From Mycobacterium sp. (lineage in GTDB: Bacteria > Actinomycetota > Actinomycetes > Mycobacteriales > Mycobacteriaceae), in the NCBI RefSeq assembly GCF_004298145.1, contig NZ_SCRH01000047.1:1-64000 (forward strand): 64,000 nt of DNA, written 5' to 3'. This document shows, piece by piece, positions 16,313 to 25,304 of the stretch (position 1 is the stretch's first letter; each line of letters starts with the position of its first letter). The position numbers and the translations under genes were made by a program. The notes below the pieces were generated by a model. It did not search any database. It was not told where the DNA came from and saw only the letters and a program-made list of their open reading frames with translations.

Positions 16313-17292
16313 CAACACAATCCATCACGTTCGCCCAAGCGTCGAACCTGGCGCTCGACGAAGCGTTGTCTACCGATGATTCGGTGTTCCTGCTCGGCGA
16401 GGACATCGCCGACTGCGAGGGCGGCGGTGTCGCCAAGGTGACAGCCGGCCTGTCCACCAAACACGGTGTCCACCGAGTTCGCAGCACCCCGATCAGTGAG
16501 CAGGCGATCGCCGGCGCGGCCGTCGGAGCCGCTATCGCCGGAATGCGACCCGTCGCCGAGATCATGCTGGCTAACTTTCTCTCCGTGGCGATGGACCAGA
16601 TTGTCAACCACGCGGCAAAGATTCGCTTCATGTCCGGAGGCCAGACCGGCGTCCCGCTGACCATTCGCTCCATGAGCGGGGCAGGCATGAGTTCGGGTGG
16701 CCAACACTCAGACATGCCCGAAGCCTGGTTCGCCCACGTGCCGGGTCTGAAGGTGGTCACGGGCTCGACGCCGGCTGAGGTCAAGGGTCTCCTGCTGTCC
16801 TGCATCTTCGACGACGACCCATGCATTTTTATCGAGACGATGCCGACGTACTGGGACAAAGGGCCGGCTCCGGAACCGGGATTGCGAATCCCATTGGGCA
16901 AAGCCAACGTTGTGCGGGCGGGATCTGATGTCACCGTGATCTCCTACGGTCGGCCCGTTGCCCAGGTGCTGGCGCTCGCCGAACGCCTTGGCGGCGAAGG
17001 TATCAACATCGAAGTCGTTGACCTGCGGACAATTTCACCGCTCGATAAGCGCACAGTGCTCGAGTCGGTCGCTAAAACGGGACGCGCGGTGGTGGTGCAC
17101 GAAGCCGTCGAGCAGTTCGGGGTGGGGGCGACAGTGTCGGCGCTTATCGCCGAGGAACTGCACGGCACGCTTCGCGCACCCGTCGCGCGGGTCGGTTCGC
17201 GTAACTGCCCGGTCCCGTTCAGCCGGCCACTCGAGCAAGCGTTCATGTATGACGATGAGCGCATCGAAGCGGCGATTCGGAAGGTGATGTGA
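16309..17292 (+). CDS. thiamine-diphosphate 2-oxoacid/acetoin dehydrogenase E1, beta subunit
   Basis: 327 aa. GEDIADCEGGG near the N-terminus, TPISEQAIAGAAVGAAIAGMRPVAEIM (around 60-87), the catalytic-loop region GGQHSDMPEAWF and the C-terminal domain (VVHEAVEQFGVGATVSALI) match AcoB/PdhB subunits of alpha2beta2 E1 enzymes. In the family the Glu of ISEQ activates thiamine diphosphate. It overlaps the alpha gene by four bases and the lipoyl gene by one (TGATG), so all three should be made together. Confidence 0.93.
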   Translation: MTTQSITFAQASNLALDEALSTDDSVFLLGEDIADCEGGGVAKVTAGLSTKHGVHRVRSTPISEQAIAGAAVGAAIAGMRPVAEIMLANFLSVAMDQIVNHAAKIRFMSGGQTGVPLTIRSMSGAGMSSGGQHSDMPEAWFAHVPGLKVVTGSTPAEVKGLLLSCIFDDDPCIFIETMPTYWDKGPAPEPGLRIPLGKANVVRAGSDVTVISYGRPVAQVLALAERLGGEGINIEVVDLRTISPLDKRTVLESVAKTGRAVVVHEAVEQFGVGATVSALIAEELHGTLRAPVARVGSRNCPVPFSRPLEQAFMYDDERIEAAIRKVM

Positions 17293-17534
17293 TGCCGCTG
17301 GTTTACCGCATCAAGATCCCGAAGCTGGGTATGGCGGTTGATGAGGCGACGCTGTCGCAGTGGTTGGTCGCCGATGGTGATCGCGTTGAGACCGACACCC
17401 CGATCTACGTGGCGGCCACGGACAAGGTCGAGCAGGAGATTACCTCTCCTGTGGCAGGCACGATTCGGCTCATCGGCGAGATCGACCAGACCTACCCGGT
17501 CGGTACGCTCGTCGCCGAGATCACGGCGGACTGA
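17292..17534 (+). CDS. free-standing lipoyl-domain carrier protein (80 aa)
   Basis: The whole protein is a single lipoyl/biotinyl domain: IPKLGMAVDEATLSQWLVADG, then the turn ATDKVEQEI with Lys45 as the expected lipoylation site, then SPVAGTI and GTLVAEI. There is no linker, peripheral-subunit-binding domain or E2 catalytic domain, so it is not a normal E2. ATG 17292 overlaps the E1-beta TGA by one base; GTG 17289 would add one residue. It would act as a swinging acyl carrier for the adjacent E1. Where the acyl group goes next is unclear, because no E2 or E3 gene is present in the window. Confidence 0.9.
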   Translation: MPLVYRIKIPKLGMAVDEATLSQWLVADGDRVETDTPIYVAATDKVEQEITSPVAGTIRLIGEIDQTYPVGTLVAEITAD

Positions 17535-19246
17535 TGGCTGGCGACCGCCAGGATTGGGACGTCGTTACGGACTGCGTCATGGTCGGCAGCGGCGGCGGCT
17601 CGATGTGCGCTGCACTTGCCGCCGATGCGGCCGGCCTGCAGACGTTGGTGCTCGAAAAGGCCGACGTGATGGGCGGATCTACCGCCATGTCCGGCGGAAT
17701 ACTCTGGCTCCCAGACAACCCCGTCTCCAGGCGAACCGGTGTTCAGGACAGCAGGGCCGACGCTCTTCGTTACTTCGCCAACCTGGTCGGGCACGACTTG
17801 CCCTCAACCTCGGAGGCGCGTGTCGCGGCCTTCCTTGATGCCGTGGACCCAATGGTGGAGTTCCTTGAGGCACAGGGTATCCCGTTTCGGCACTGCGAAG
17901 GCTATTCGGACTACAACGACGAATTGCCCGGGGGTAAGGCCCGTGGTCGCTCCATCGAGACCGAGCTGTTCGACACCACCCAGCTGGGGCCCTGGCAGCG
18001 GCGGCTGCGGGTTAGTGACACGTTGCCGGCGATCCCGATGTTTACCAGTGAAGTCGCCCCTGTCGTACTCGGAGGCCGTACCCTGCGGTCGGCTTGGACC
18101 GCCGTCAAGGTAGGCGCCCGAATGGCCGGGGCGGCGACGCGGCGCCGCACGGTTTATGGGTCCGGGGTCGCTCTGCAGGGTTGGATGCTGTTGGCCGCGT
18201 TACGTGCCGACATCCCGGTCTGGACGTCCACGCCAGTGCAAGAGCTGATCACCGATGACGGTGGACGCGTGGTCGGCGTAACCGCCACACGTCACGGCAA
18301 GTTGGTGCGCATCCGCGCTAACCACGGGGTCCTGATCAACGTGGGCGGGTTCTCCCATAACGAGGCGATGCGCGGCAAGTACGGGCGTCAACCCGCATCG
18401 ACGAAGTGGACGGTCGCCAACCCGGGCGACACCGGCGAGATCATCGAGGACGCGATGCGCCTGGGCGCGGCAACGGGGCTCATGGACGAAGCTTGGTGGA
18501 TTCCCAGCTCGGTCCAACCGGACGGATCGCCTCTTTACGCCGTTTACGAGCGGTCCAAACCGCACGCGATCATGGTCGACAGCTCCGGACAGCGCTACAC
18601 CAACGAAGCCGCTTCCTACATGGCTGTCGGGCAGGCGATGTACGAACGCAATAAGGACGTTCCCGCAGTGCCGAGCTGGTGGGTGATGGACAGTAACAAC
18701 CGGCGTCGGTACATGTGGGGTTTGTTCCCTGGCGGCTTCACGCCACGAAAATGGCTGTCAAGCGGCTATATCCGGAAGGCCGACACGCTCGAAGGGCTTG
18801 CGGTGCAGTGCGGGATCGACCCAACGGGGCTGAGCCAGACCGTCGAGCGGTTCAACAGCTTCGCTGTCGACGGGAAAGATCCTGACTTTCACAAGGGCGA
18901 ACGCGCCTACGACCGCTACTACGGTGACCCACGGACGAAACCCAATCCTTGTGTCGCACCGGTGAGCAAGCCGCCTTTCTACGCCGTCGCACTCTACCCC
19001 GGCGATGTCGGCACCAGCGGCGGCCTATTGACCGACGAGCATGCCCGGGTCATCGATCGAGACGGCCAAGTCATAGGTGGGCTTTATGCGACCGGCAACT
19101 GCACCGCGTCCGTCATGGGGCGCACGTATCCCGGTGCGGGTGCGAGCATCGGCGCCTCCTTTGCGTTCGGTTGGATTGCCGCTCAACACATTTTGAATGC
19201 CCGACAACCTGGCGATCACCGCAAGGAGGCGGTCGGCCAATCCTAG
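17534..19246 (+). CDS. KstD-like FAD-dependent 3-ketosteroid delta1-dehydrogenase family flavoprotein
   Basis: 570 aa. The FAD motif is VGSGGGSM (around 16-23), followed by EKADVMGGSTAMSGG. C-terminal LYPGDVGTSGGLLTDEHARV and GLYATGNCTASVMGRTYPGAGASIG are diagnostic of the KstD/fumarate-reductase-like flavoprotein family, which desaturates a ring next to a ketone. No lipoamide dehydrogenase disulfide motif is present, so it is not an E3. ATG overlaps the lipoyl stop by one base. It ends the operon, 26 bases from the convergent TetR stop. Ring desaturation beside Rieske hydroxylation suggests a cyclic ketone substrate. Confidence 0.92.
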   Translation: MAGDRQDWDVVTDCVMVGSGGGSMCAALAADAAGLQTLVLEKADVMGGSTAMSGGILWLPDNPVSRRTGVQDSRADALRYFANLVGHDLPSTSEARVAAFLDAVDPMVEFLEAQGIPFRHCEGYSDYNDELPGGKARGRSIETELFDTTQLGPWQRRLRVSDTLPAIPMFTSEVAPVVLGGRTLRSAWTAVKVGARMAGAATRRRTVYGSGVALQGWMLLAALRADIPVWTSTPVQELITDDGGRVVGVTATRHGKLVRIRANHGVLINVGGFSHNEAMRGKYGRQPASTKWTVANPGDTGEIIEDAMRLGAATGLMDEAWWIPSSVQPDGSPLYAVYERSKPHAIMVDSSGQRYTNEAASYMAVGQAMYERNKDVPAVPSWWVMDSNNRRRYMWGLFPGGFTPRKWLSSGYIRKADTLEGLAVQCGIDPTGLSQTVERFNSFAVDGKDPDFHKGERAYDRYYGDPRTKPNPCVAPVSKPPFYAVALYPGDVGTSGGLLTDEHARVIDRDGQVIGGLYATGNCTASVMGRTYPGAGASIGASFAFGWIAAQHILNARQPGDHRKEAVGQS

Positions 19247-19272
19247 CGGTTGGCATCCCTGTCGGCGTGAGG

Positions 19273-19911
19273 TCAAGTGTTATCACACTGCTGCTGCGCT
19301 GGGCTGTTGCCCGCTCCGCGTACGACGAACGCCGCGATTTCATCGGTCAGTCGCTCGCCGACCCCAAAGAACTCCGGCCCGAGTTGGGCCGCGCCGACAA
19401 CCATGGCGATCGCAAAGCGCACGGACAGCTGGGGATCCATCACCGGCTGGATGCCCCGCTCGGCGTGGTGGCGGCCGACCTGCATGACCAGCGCGTCGAG
19501 TTGCTCGTGGATGAGCAACCGCGCGTCGGCGCCCGGATGATTGTCGGGGTGGGAAGGGCGTGTGGCGCTGATGAAGCTCATGAGGTCGAGGTGGTCGCGA
19601 CACAGCTGAAATAGCCCGCTGACGTAGCTGTGCGCCAGTCGCTCCGGTTGGCGCGCGGCGGTCGACAACAATGTCCAGTCGGATATGTATTGCTGGACGA
19701 ACTCCACGAACGGCTTGAGTACAGCCTCCTGAAATATCGCGTTCTTGGAGCCGAAATGACGGAACAGCATCGACTCCGAGACGCCGGCTTCGATGCTGAT
19801 CTCACGAGTGCTGGTCGCGTCGAAGCCTTTGCGGTGAAATAGCTTTCGCGCAGCACCCAGCATCAGGCCTCGGACCTGCGCGCTGGATCTACGCGATCGG
19901 GTGTCTGGCAT
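19273..19911 (-). CDS. TetR-family regulator
   Basis: 212 aa. N-terminal helix-turn-helix: AARKLFHRKGFDATSTREISIEAGVSESMLFRHFGSK at about 20-57. The C-terminal ligand domain is helical and typical of TetR repressors of acyl-CoA or steroid-like catabolism. It is divergent from the acyl-CoA ligase gene; the 240-base gap holds two palindromes (19928-19946 and 19950-19970) suited to self-binding and control of the ligase operon. The KstD-like gene converges on it from the other side. Confidence 0.9.
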   Translation of the reverse strand: MPDTRSRRSSAQVRGLMLGAARKLFHRKGFDATSTREISIEAGVSESMLFRHFGSKNAIFQEAVLKPFVEFVQQYISDWTLLSTAARQPERLAHSYVSGLFQLCRDHLDLMSFISATRPSHPDNHPGADARLLIHEQLDALVMQVGRHHAERGIQPVMDPQLSVRFAIAMVVGAAQLGPEFFGVGERLTDEIAAFVVRGAGNSPAQQQCDNT

Positions 19912-19927
19912 TTATCTGCTCGTTCCT

Positions 19928-19970
19928 AAGCGAGTGTTGCTCGCTTGACGTTAAATCATTTAACCGTTAA
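19928..19970. promoter_or_regulatory. cluster of palindromes between the TetR and acyl-CoA ligase genes
   Basis: Three inverted repeats lie side by side: AAGCGAG-TGTTG-CTCGCTT (19928-19946), GTTAAATCATTTAAC (19950-19964, perfect around one central base) and TTAACCGTTAA (19960-19970, sharing bases with the second). They start 17 bases before the TetR ATG. The AT-rich pair probably marks both operator and promoter. Binding by the adjacent TetR protein is an inference. Confidence 0.65.
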
Positions 19971-20151
19971 TGTGGCCGGAACCACAAGAATTTAGCGGAG
20001 AATCCTTGGGTGAACCAGGTCAGCAGTTGACACAGCGGCGGTCCCCGGACGCTGCCAATGTGCGGCTCGCCCGGATCTCCGGCCGTTGCCATAGGAGAGT
20101 CGCCGACGCGGCGATGAGCGCATGCCGCAGGTCGTAGCGAGGAGAAGCGTG

Positions 20152-21825
20152 ATGCAAATCATCGATCCACTGGGGTGCGTCGCCCACCGCATCCCAGTCG
20201 ACGTGTTGCGTATACAGGCGGAGACCATCGGCGATCGCCCCTATCTGATCGACGACGACGGCGAGCTGAGCTTTGGGCAGGTCGACGACCTTGCCAGTCG
20301 CCACGCGGCGGGGTACTCCGACCTGGGCGTGGGCAAGGGCGACACCGTGGCGATCCTGATGGAAAACTCCACCGCGCTGGCGGCCACGACCTTCGGTATC
20401 AACAGGCTCGGAGCCGTCTGGTCCCCGGTGTCCACCGAATATCGGGGCGAGTGGCTGCGCGAACTGCTGACCGCGATCGGTTCAAGGGTGCTGGTAGTCG
20501 ATGAGCACCTACTGCCCGAGGTTGCTCGATGCGGTGAACTGCCGTTCGAGCACATTGTGGTCCACGGTTCTACCACCGATTGGGTCGACTCCGGCGACTT
20601 CGCAGATGCGGCGATATCCGAATTGAATGACTTTGCCAGTTGCCAGCCCCACAAGTCGCGTATCAAGCTGCACCACGGTGAGACGAGCGCGGTGCTATGG
20701 ACTTCGGGCACCACCGGGCGATCCAAAGGTGTCATGCAGCCGCATGCGGTGTGGACGCTGTGGCCGCAACGTCATAACACCGTATACCGCGACGGGGTCC
20801 TTGACGGGGAATCCTTCTACTACTGCATGCCGATGTACAACTCGGGCGCCTGGATCATGAGCGTGTATCCGGCATTGATCACCGGTAACCGTTCGGCGCT
20901 GGACAAGCGGTTCTCGGTGTCGAACTTCTGGGATCGGCTCCGCCACTTCGACGCCAACCACACGATGACTCTGGGCACCATGCAGGTCTATTTGTTTGGT
21001 CAGCCTGAGCGCGACGACGACGCCGACAACCCGCTTCGCACCCTGGTCATGAATCCGGTGATCCCGCAGATCTTGCGCCCGTTTATGTCGCGTTTCGGAA
21101 TCCAAAGAGTCGGAAGCGGTTTCGGGCAGAGCGAGGTCATGGGCGCGACGTTTTATTCCTCGGATTACGACTTGAAGGTCGGTTCATCGGGCTACACGCT
21201 CGACGACGACCTGGTCGAGACGAAGCTGCTCGATGACAATGACGAGGAGGTCGGCACCGACGGGGTGGGGGAGATCTGCGTGCGGCCGCGGGTGCCGTAC
21301 TCGATATTCACCGGCTACCTGGGTCAGCCCGAGGAAACGCTGCGCACATTTCGCAATATGTGGCACCACAGCGGCGATCTGGGCCGTCGCGACGCCGACG
21401 GCGAGATCTTCTTTGTCGACCGTAAGAAAGACTCGCTGCGCCATAAGGGCCGCAACACATCAACGTTCGAAGTCGAGCACATAGCGCGCCAATTCCCTGG
21501 GGTGGCCAATGCCGCGGCGGTGGGTGTCACCGTGCCGGAACTCGAGCACGAAGAGGAGCTCATGGTGGTATTGCTGCGCGAGCCGGGCACCGACGTTGAT
21601 CCGTTGGAGTTCTGCAAGTTCATGGACGACAAAGCGCCGTATTTCTTTGTTCCGCGCTTCGTCGAGGTGGTCGACGAGTTTCCGACGACGCCGACGAACA
21701 AAATTCAGAAGTTTCTATTGCGCGACAAAGGCGTCGGGTCTGCTACCTGGGACAGGACTGTCCAGTCCACCGATTGGCAGCCGACCAAGCCCCCCAAGAA
21801 ACCGGCAGCCACCGGAACGGTGTAG
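20152..21825 (+). CDS. AMP-forming acyl-CoA ligase (FadD/CaiC-like)
   Basis: 557 aa. ATP-binding P-loop-like motif WTSGTTGRSKG near residue 195, the A5-type motif GFGQSE, the hinge DxxxxK region FVDRKKDSLRHKGRN, and a C-terminal NKIQKFLLRD with the catalytic lysine. It activates a carboxylate to acyl-AMP and then acyl-CoA; the hinge region resembles carnitine/crotonobetaine-CoA ligase (CaiC) relatives. ATG 20152 follows GAGGAG by seven bases. It heads a plus-strand run with aldehyde dehydrogenase, SDR, LLM protein and P450, so it may activate the acid made by the dehydrogenase. Confidence 0.92.
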   Translation: MQIIDPLGCVAHRIPVDVLRIQAETIGDRPYLIDDDGELSFGQVDDLASRHAAGYSDLGVGKGDTVAILMENSTALAATTFGINRLGAVWSPVSTEYRGEWLRELLTAIGSRVLVVDEHLLPEVARCGELPFEHIVVHGSTTDWVDSGDFADAAISELNDFASCQPHKSRIKLHHGETSAVLWTSGTTGRSKGVMQPHAVWTLWPQRHNTVYRDGVLDGESFYYCMPMYNSGAWIMSVYPALITGNRSALDKRFSVSNFWDRLRHFDANHTMTLGTMQVYLFGQPERDDDADNPLRTLVMNPVIPQILRPFMSRFGIQRVGSGFGQSEVMGATFYSSDYDLKVGSSGYTLDDDLVETKLLDDNDEEVGTDGVGEICVRPRVPYSIFTGYLGQPEETLRTFRNMWHHSGDLGRRDADGEIFFVDRKKDSLRHKGRNTSTFEVEHIARQFPGVANAAAVGVTVPELEHEEELMVVLLREPGTDVDPLEFCKFMDDKAPYFFVPRFVEVVDEFPTTPTNKIQKFLLRDKGVGSATWDRTVQSTDWQPTKPPKKPAATGTV

Positions 21826-21876
21826 TGGCTACCTGTCGGACTTGCCTATGGGAGGCGTGGAAGTGGAGGCGGATAA

Positions 21877-23349
21877 ATGACTTTGGTGATGCCGGCGCCT
21901 GTCGAGGAGCTGCCGACCCCGGCTTTGTTGATCGGCGACCGTCGAATTACCGAAGGCAGCGGGGGCACCTTCGAACACGTTTATGCCGCGACGGGTCAAC
22001 CGACGGCGCAGGTGCAACTAGCCGGGGAGGCGGACATCGACATGGCGGTCGCGGCAGCCCGTGCTGCCCTTGCCGGCTGGCGGGCCACCCCGGCCGATCA
22101 GCGCCGCACCGCGTTGGCCGCCATGAGCAGATTGATCGCCGAGAACATCGAGCGGCTTTCGCGGCTGAACACGCTCGACAACGGCACCGCGCTGAACATT
22201 GCCAAGGCTCAGAACTACATGGCGGTCGACCTGTTCGCTTACAACGCGGGATGGGCCGACAAGGGCGGCGGACAGGTGCACGAGACGTGGCCCATTCCGG
22301 CGCTCGACTACAGCCTCGACGAGCCGTACGGCGTGGTCGGCATCATCATCCCCTGGAACGGCCCCATCACCGCGATCGGGCAAACCGTTGCCCCCGCCTT
22401 GGCGGCCGGCAATTGCGTCGTCGTCAAACCCCCTGAACTGGCGCCATTTTCGGCGTTGGAGATGGGCCGATTGTTTGCCGAAGCGGGCTTCCCACCGGGG
22501 GTGGTCAATATCGTGCCGGGCGGCCCAGCGGCCGGCGAGGCGCTGGTGCGTCACCACGGAGTGGACAAGGTCCACTTCACGGGCAGCGGTGCGACCGCCC
22601 GGAAAATCATCCACAGTGCTGCCGACACGCTCAAGCCGTTGGGGCTCGAGCTCGGTGGCAAATCTGCGGTGCTGGTCTTCGACGACGCCGACCTCCCTGC
22701 CGCCGTGCAGACCGCGTCGGGGGCGATCACGCTCAACCTGGCCGGGCAGGGCTGCATCTGTGGGACGCGAGTCATCGTGCACCGCAATATATACGACCAT
22801 TTTGTCGAGGAGCTTGCCGCCGGCGTGCAAGCGATTCCGGTCGGCGATCCGATGGATTCCGCCACGCTGATGGGCCCTGTGGTCAGCCGTGCCGCGTGTG
22901 AACGGATCATCGGCGTCATCGACGACGCAAGGGTGCACAAGTATGGCCGGCTCGTCACCGGGGGCACTCGGCTCGGCGAGGACCTCGCCGACGGATTTTT
23001 CATAGCCCCAACGATTTTCGTTGATGTTGACAACTCCTCGCCGCTGGCCCGCGACGAGATCTTCGGGCCGGTGCAGACGGTGATGCCGTTCGATACCGAA
23101 GAGGAGGCGTTGGCCCTGGCCAATGACACGAATTATGGGTTGGCCGCATATGTCCATACCGAGAATCTGCGTCGCGCCCACCGTCTCAGCAACGCACTTG
23201 AGAGCGGAATGGTCTGGGTCAATGGGGGATTCGGGATTCCGTCGTCGGTCCCGTTCGGGGGAGTCAAGCAGAGCGGATACGGCCGCATCGGAGGCCGGCG
23301 GGGCATCGAGGAGTTCACCAGACCGAAAAACGTCTGGATAGCACAATAG
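21877..23349 (+). CDS. NAD(P)-dependent aldehyde dehydrogenase
   Basis: 490 aa. Catalytic residues are visible: Glu in LELGGKSA and Cys in AGQGCICGTR. The cofactor segment IIPWNGPITAIG and PFGGVKQSGYGRIGG near the C-terminus are classical for the ALDH superfamily. It oxidises an aldehyde to a carboxylic acid. ATG 21877 has GGAGG about nine bases upstream and is 51 bases after the ligase stop. An aldehyde would be one product of acetoin-type cleavage by the E1 enzyme encoded 5 kb upstream, giving a possible link (inference). Confidence 0.93.
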   Translation: MTLVMPAPVEELPTPALLIGDRRITEGSGGTFEHVYAATGQPTAQVQLAGEADIDMAVAAARAALAGWRATPADQRRTALAAMSRLIAENIERLSRLNTLDNGTALNIAKAQNYMAVDLFAYNAGWADKGGGQVHETWPIPALDYSLDEPYGVVGIIIPWNGPITAIGQTVAPALAAGNCVVVKPPELAPFSALEMGRLFAEAGFPPGVVNIVPGGPAAGEALVRHHGVDKVHFTGSGATARKIIHSAADTLKPLGLELGGKSAVLVFDDADLPAAVQTASGAITLNLAGQGCICGTRVIVHRNIYDHFVEELAAGVQAIPVGDPMDSATLMGPVVSRAACERIIGVIDDARVHKYGRLVTGGTRLGEDLADGFFIAPTIFVDVDNSSPLARDEIFGPVQTVMPFDTEEEALALANDTNYGLAAYVHTENLRRAHRLSNALESGMVWVNGGFGIPSSVPFGGVKQSGYGRIGGRRGIEEFTRPKNVWIAQ

Positions 23350-23372
23350 ATCGGCCGCGAAAGGATCGTTCG

Positions 23373-24212
23373 ATGGGACGTGTGCAAGACAAGGTGGCGT
23401 TCATTACCGGGGTGGCGCGGGGCCAGGGCCGCTCGCATGCGGTGCGTCTGGCCGAAGAGGGCGCCGACATCGTCGGCATCGATCTACTGGAGCACGAACC
23501 TTTCGCCCCCTACCCGATGGCCACTCAGAACGATATGGACGAGACGATGGCCCTGGTCGAGAAGACCGGTCGGCGCATGCTTGGCATCAAGGCCGACGTG
23601 CGCGACCGGGCTGCGCTCGTCGGCGCCGTCGCAGCCGGTGTCGCCGAATTCGGCCGACTGGACATTGTGGCCGCCAATGCGGGTATCTCCCCGACCGGCG
23701 GGATGACGTGGGAGGTTCCCGCCGAGGAGTGGGAAGCCGTCATCGACATCAATCTCACCGGTGTGTTCAATACCGTGGCCGCGACCGTGCCCGCCGTGCT
23801 GGCGGCCGGCAACGGTGGGTCGATCATCTTGACGAGTTCGGGTGCGGGCCTCAAGTACGTGCCGAACCTGGTGCACTACAACTCCGCGAAGGCGGCGGTC
23901 GTCGCGATCGGTAAGACGTTGTCCAATGAGCTTGCCGCCCAACAGATCCGCGTGAATGTGATCGCCCCGGGCACTGTGAACACGGCGCTGATCAGTGAGA
24001 ACAAGGCGATGTTCAAGCTTTTTCGCCCCGACCTCGAAGAGCCGACGATCGAGGACGCCGAACCGGTCTTCACGATGATGATGCCGATGGGCAAACCGTG
24101 GGTGGAGCCGAACGACATTTCCAACGCGGTGCTTTACCTGGCCAGCGACGAATCGCGTTACGTCACAGGCATCGTGCTGCCCGTCGACATGGGCACGCTG
24201 AACCGGCCTTGA
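23373..24212 (+). CDS. mycofactocin-coupled SDR oxidoreductase
   Basis: 279 aa. After the Rossmann start (FITGVARGQGRSHAVRLAEEGADI) there is the insertion DLLEHEPFAPYPMATQNDMDETMALVEKTGRRML that marks mycofactocin-associated SDRs, which keep NAD tightly bound and pass electrons to mycofactocin. NAG and SSGAG..YNSAKAA carry the catalytic serine, tyrosine and lysine. It oxidises an alcohol to a ketone or aldehyde. It lies in the ligase-ALDH-P450 run; the start has GAAAGG upstream. Confidence 0.92.
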   Translation: MGRVQDKVAFITGVARGQGRSHAVRLAEEGADIVGIDLLEHEPFAPYPMATQNDMDETMALVEKTGRRMLGIKADVRDRAALVGAVAAGVAEFGRLDIVAANAGISPTGGMTWEVPAEEWEAVIDINLTGVFNTVAATVPAVLAAGNGGSIILTSSGAGLKYVPNLVHYNSAKAAVVAIGKTLSNELAAQQIRVNVIAPGTVNTALISENKAMFKLFRPDLEEPTIEDAEPVFTMMMPMGKPWVEPNDISNAVLYLASDESRYVTGIVLPVDMGTLNRP

Positions 24213-24261
24213 CCGTATCGTCCGTGCCGGCGAAGTCGGCCCGTTTGAGGAATAACTTGTG

Positions 24262-25284
24262 ATGACAGAGAACGCCTCGACGCCGAGCACCGGCATCGAC
24301 GTGGGCGTGTACTTTGATCTGCGAAATCCGCACCAGTGGCGGCAAAACCCCTCTCGGTTATACGGTCTCACCCTGGAGGTGTGCGAGGAAGCCGAACGAC
24401 TCGGCGCGTCATCGTTGTGGTTTTCCGAGCACCACTTGTTCGACGACGACTACCTGCCCAGCCCGCTGACCTTCGCCGCGGCCGTCGCCACGCGCACATC
24501 GCGAGTCCGATTGGGCACGGCGATCGTTATCGCCCCGCTGCATCACCCGGCCGAGATCGCGGAACAGAGTGTGATGGTTGACCTTTTGTCCGATGGTCGA
24601 TTGGATCTGGGCTTGGGAGCCGGATACCGCATACCCGAATTCGACCTCTACGACGCACCGATCAAGACGCGGTACCGCGACACCGACGCCGCCGCACGTG
24701 CATTGCGCAAGCTGTGGGCTCCGGGTGGAGTGCGACCCGGTCCGGTGCAGGCCGATATCCCGATCTGGATGGGGTATCAGGGGCCCAAGAGCGCCCGGCG
24801 CGCAGGGCTTCTCGGTGAGGGCTTGCTATCCGCCGATGCAGCGTTGTGGGAACCGTACTCTTAGGGGCTGGCCGAAGGCGGTCATGCGCTGCAACGTGGT
24901 CGCATGGCCGGCGGTATTCAGGCCTGGGCCAGCGAAGACCCGGATCAGGACTGGCCGGTCGTGTCCAGACACCTTCAACACCAATTGGATTCCTACCGCG
25001 CCCATATGGTGGAAGGTACCAATCAGCCGAGGCCCAAAGCGGTCGACCTCGACCGGCTCGTCAACGTCGATCGGCCTGGACCGCTGGGATCCTTTCACTA
25101 TGGCACGCCGGAGTTCGTCGCTGAAGAAATCCGCCGCACCAGCGAGGGGGCGCCGGTCGAGACCGTCTTTCTCTGGGCGTCGATCGGTGGCATGCCCGAT
25201 GATCTGGTCGCTCGCAACGTGGAAACCATTTGCACCAAGCTGGCTCCGCTGCTCTCGTCTTCGAGCCGGACGGCGGCCCGGTAG
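24262..25284 (+). pseudogene. LLM-class flavin-dependent oxidoreductase with an in-frame amber stop
   Basis: The first 200 residues (VGVYFDLRNPHQWR, AERLGASSLWFSEHHLFDDDY, VRLGTAIVIAPLHHPAEIAEQ, DLGLGAGYRIPEF) are a luciferase-like F420/FMN oxidoreductase. TAG at 24862-24864 follows ...LWEPYS. The same frame then continues without further damage as GLAEGGHALQRGRMAGGIQ to a natural end at 25284, so the full protein would be about 340 aa. A single base change explains the interruption. Possibilities are a recent nonsense mutation, a sequencing error, read-through, or restart at ATG 24904. The C-terminal part alone would lack the flavin site. Confidence 0.85.
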
Positions 25285-25304
25285 GAACACCCAAAGGAGC
25301 ATCA

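Noticed and set aside
17534..19246. KstD-like flavoprotein serving as the E3 of the E1/lipoyl system
   Set aside because: It lacks the CxxxxC redox disulfide and the pyridine nucleotide-disulfide reductase layout; its motifs are those of the KstD/fumarate reductase family.
22018..23346. 442-codon open frame on the minus strand
   Set aside because: It lies fully opposite the aldehyde dehydrogenase gene, which has all catalytic motifs. Long antisense frames are expected in high-GC DNA, and this one has no recognisable protein.
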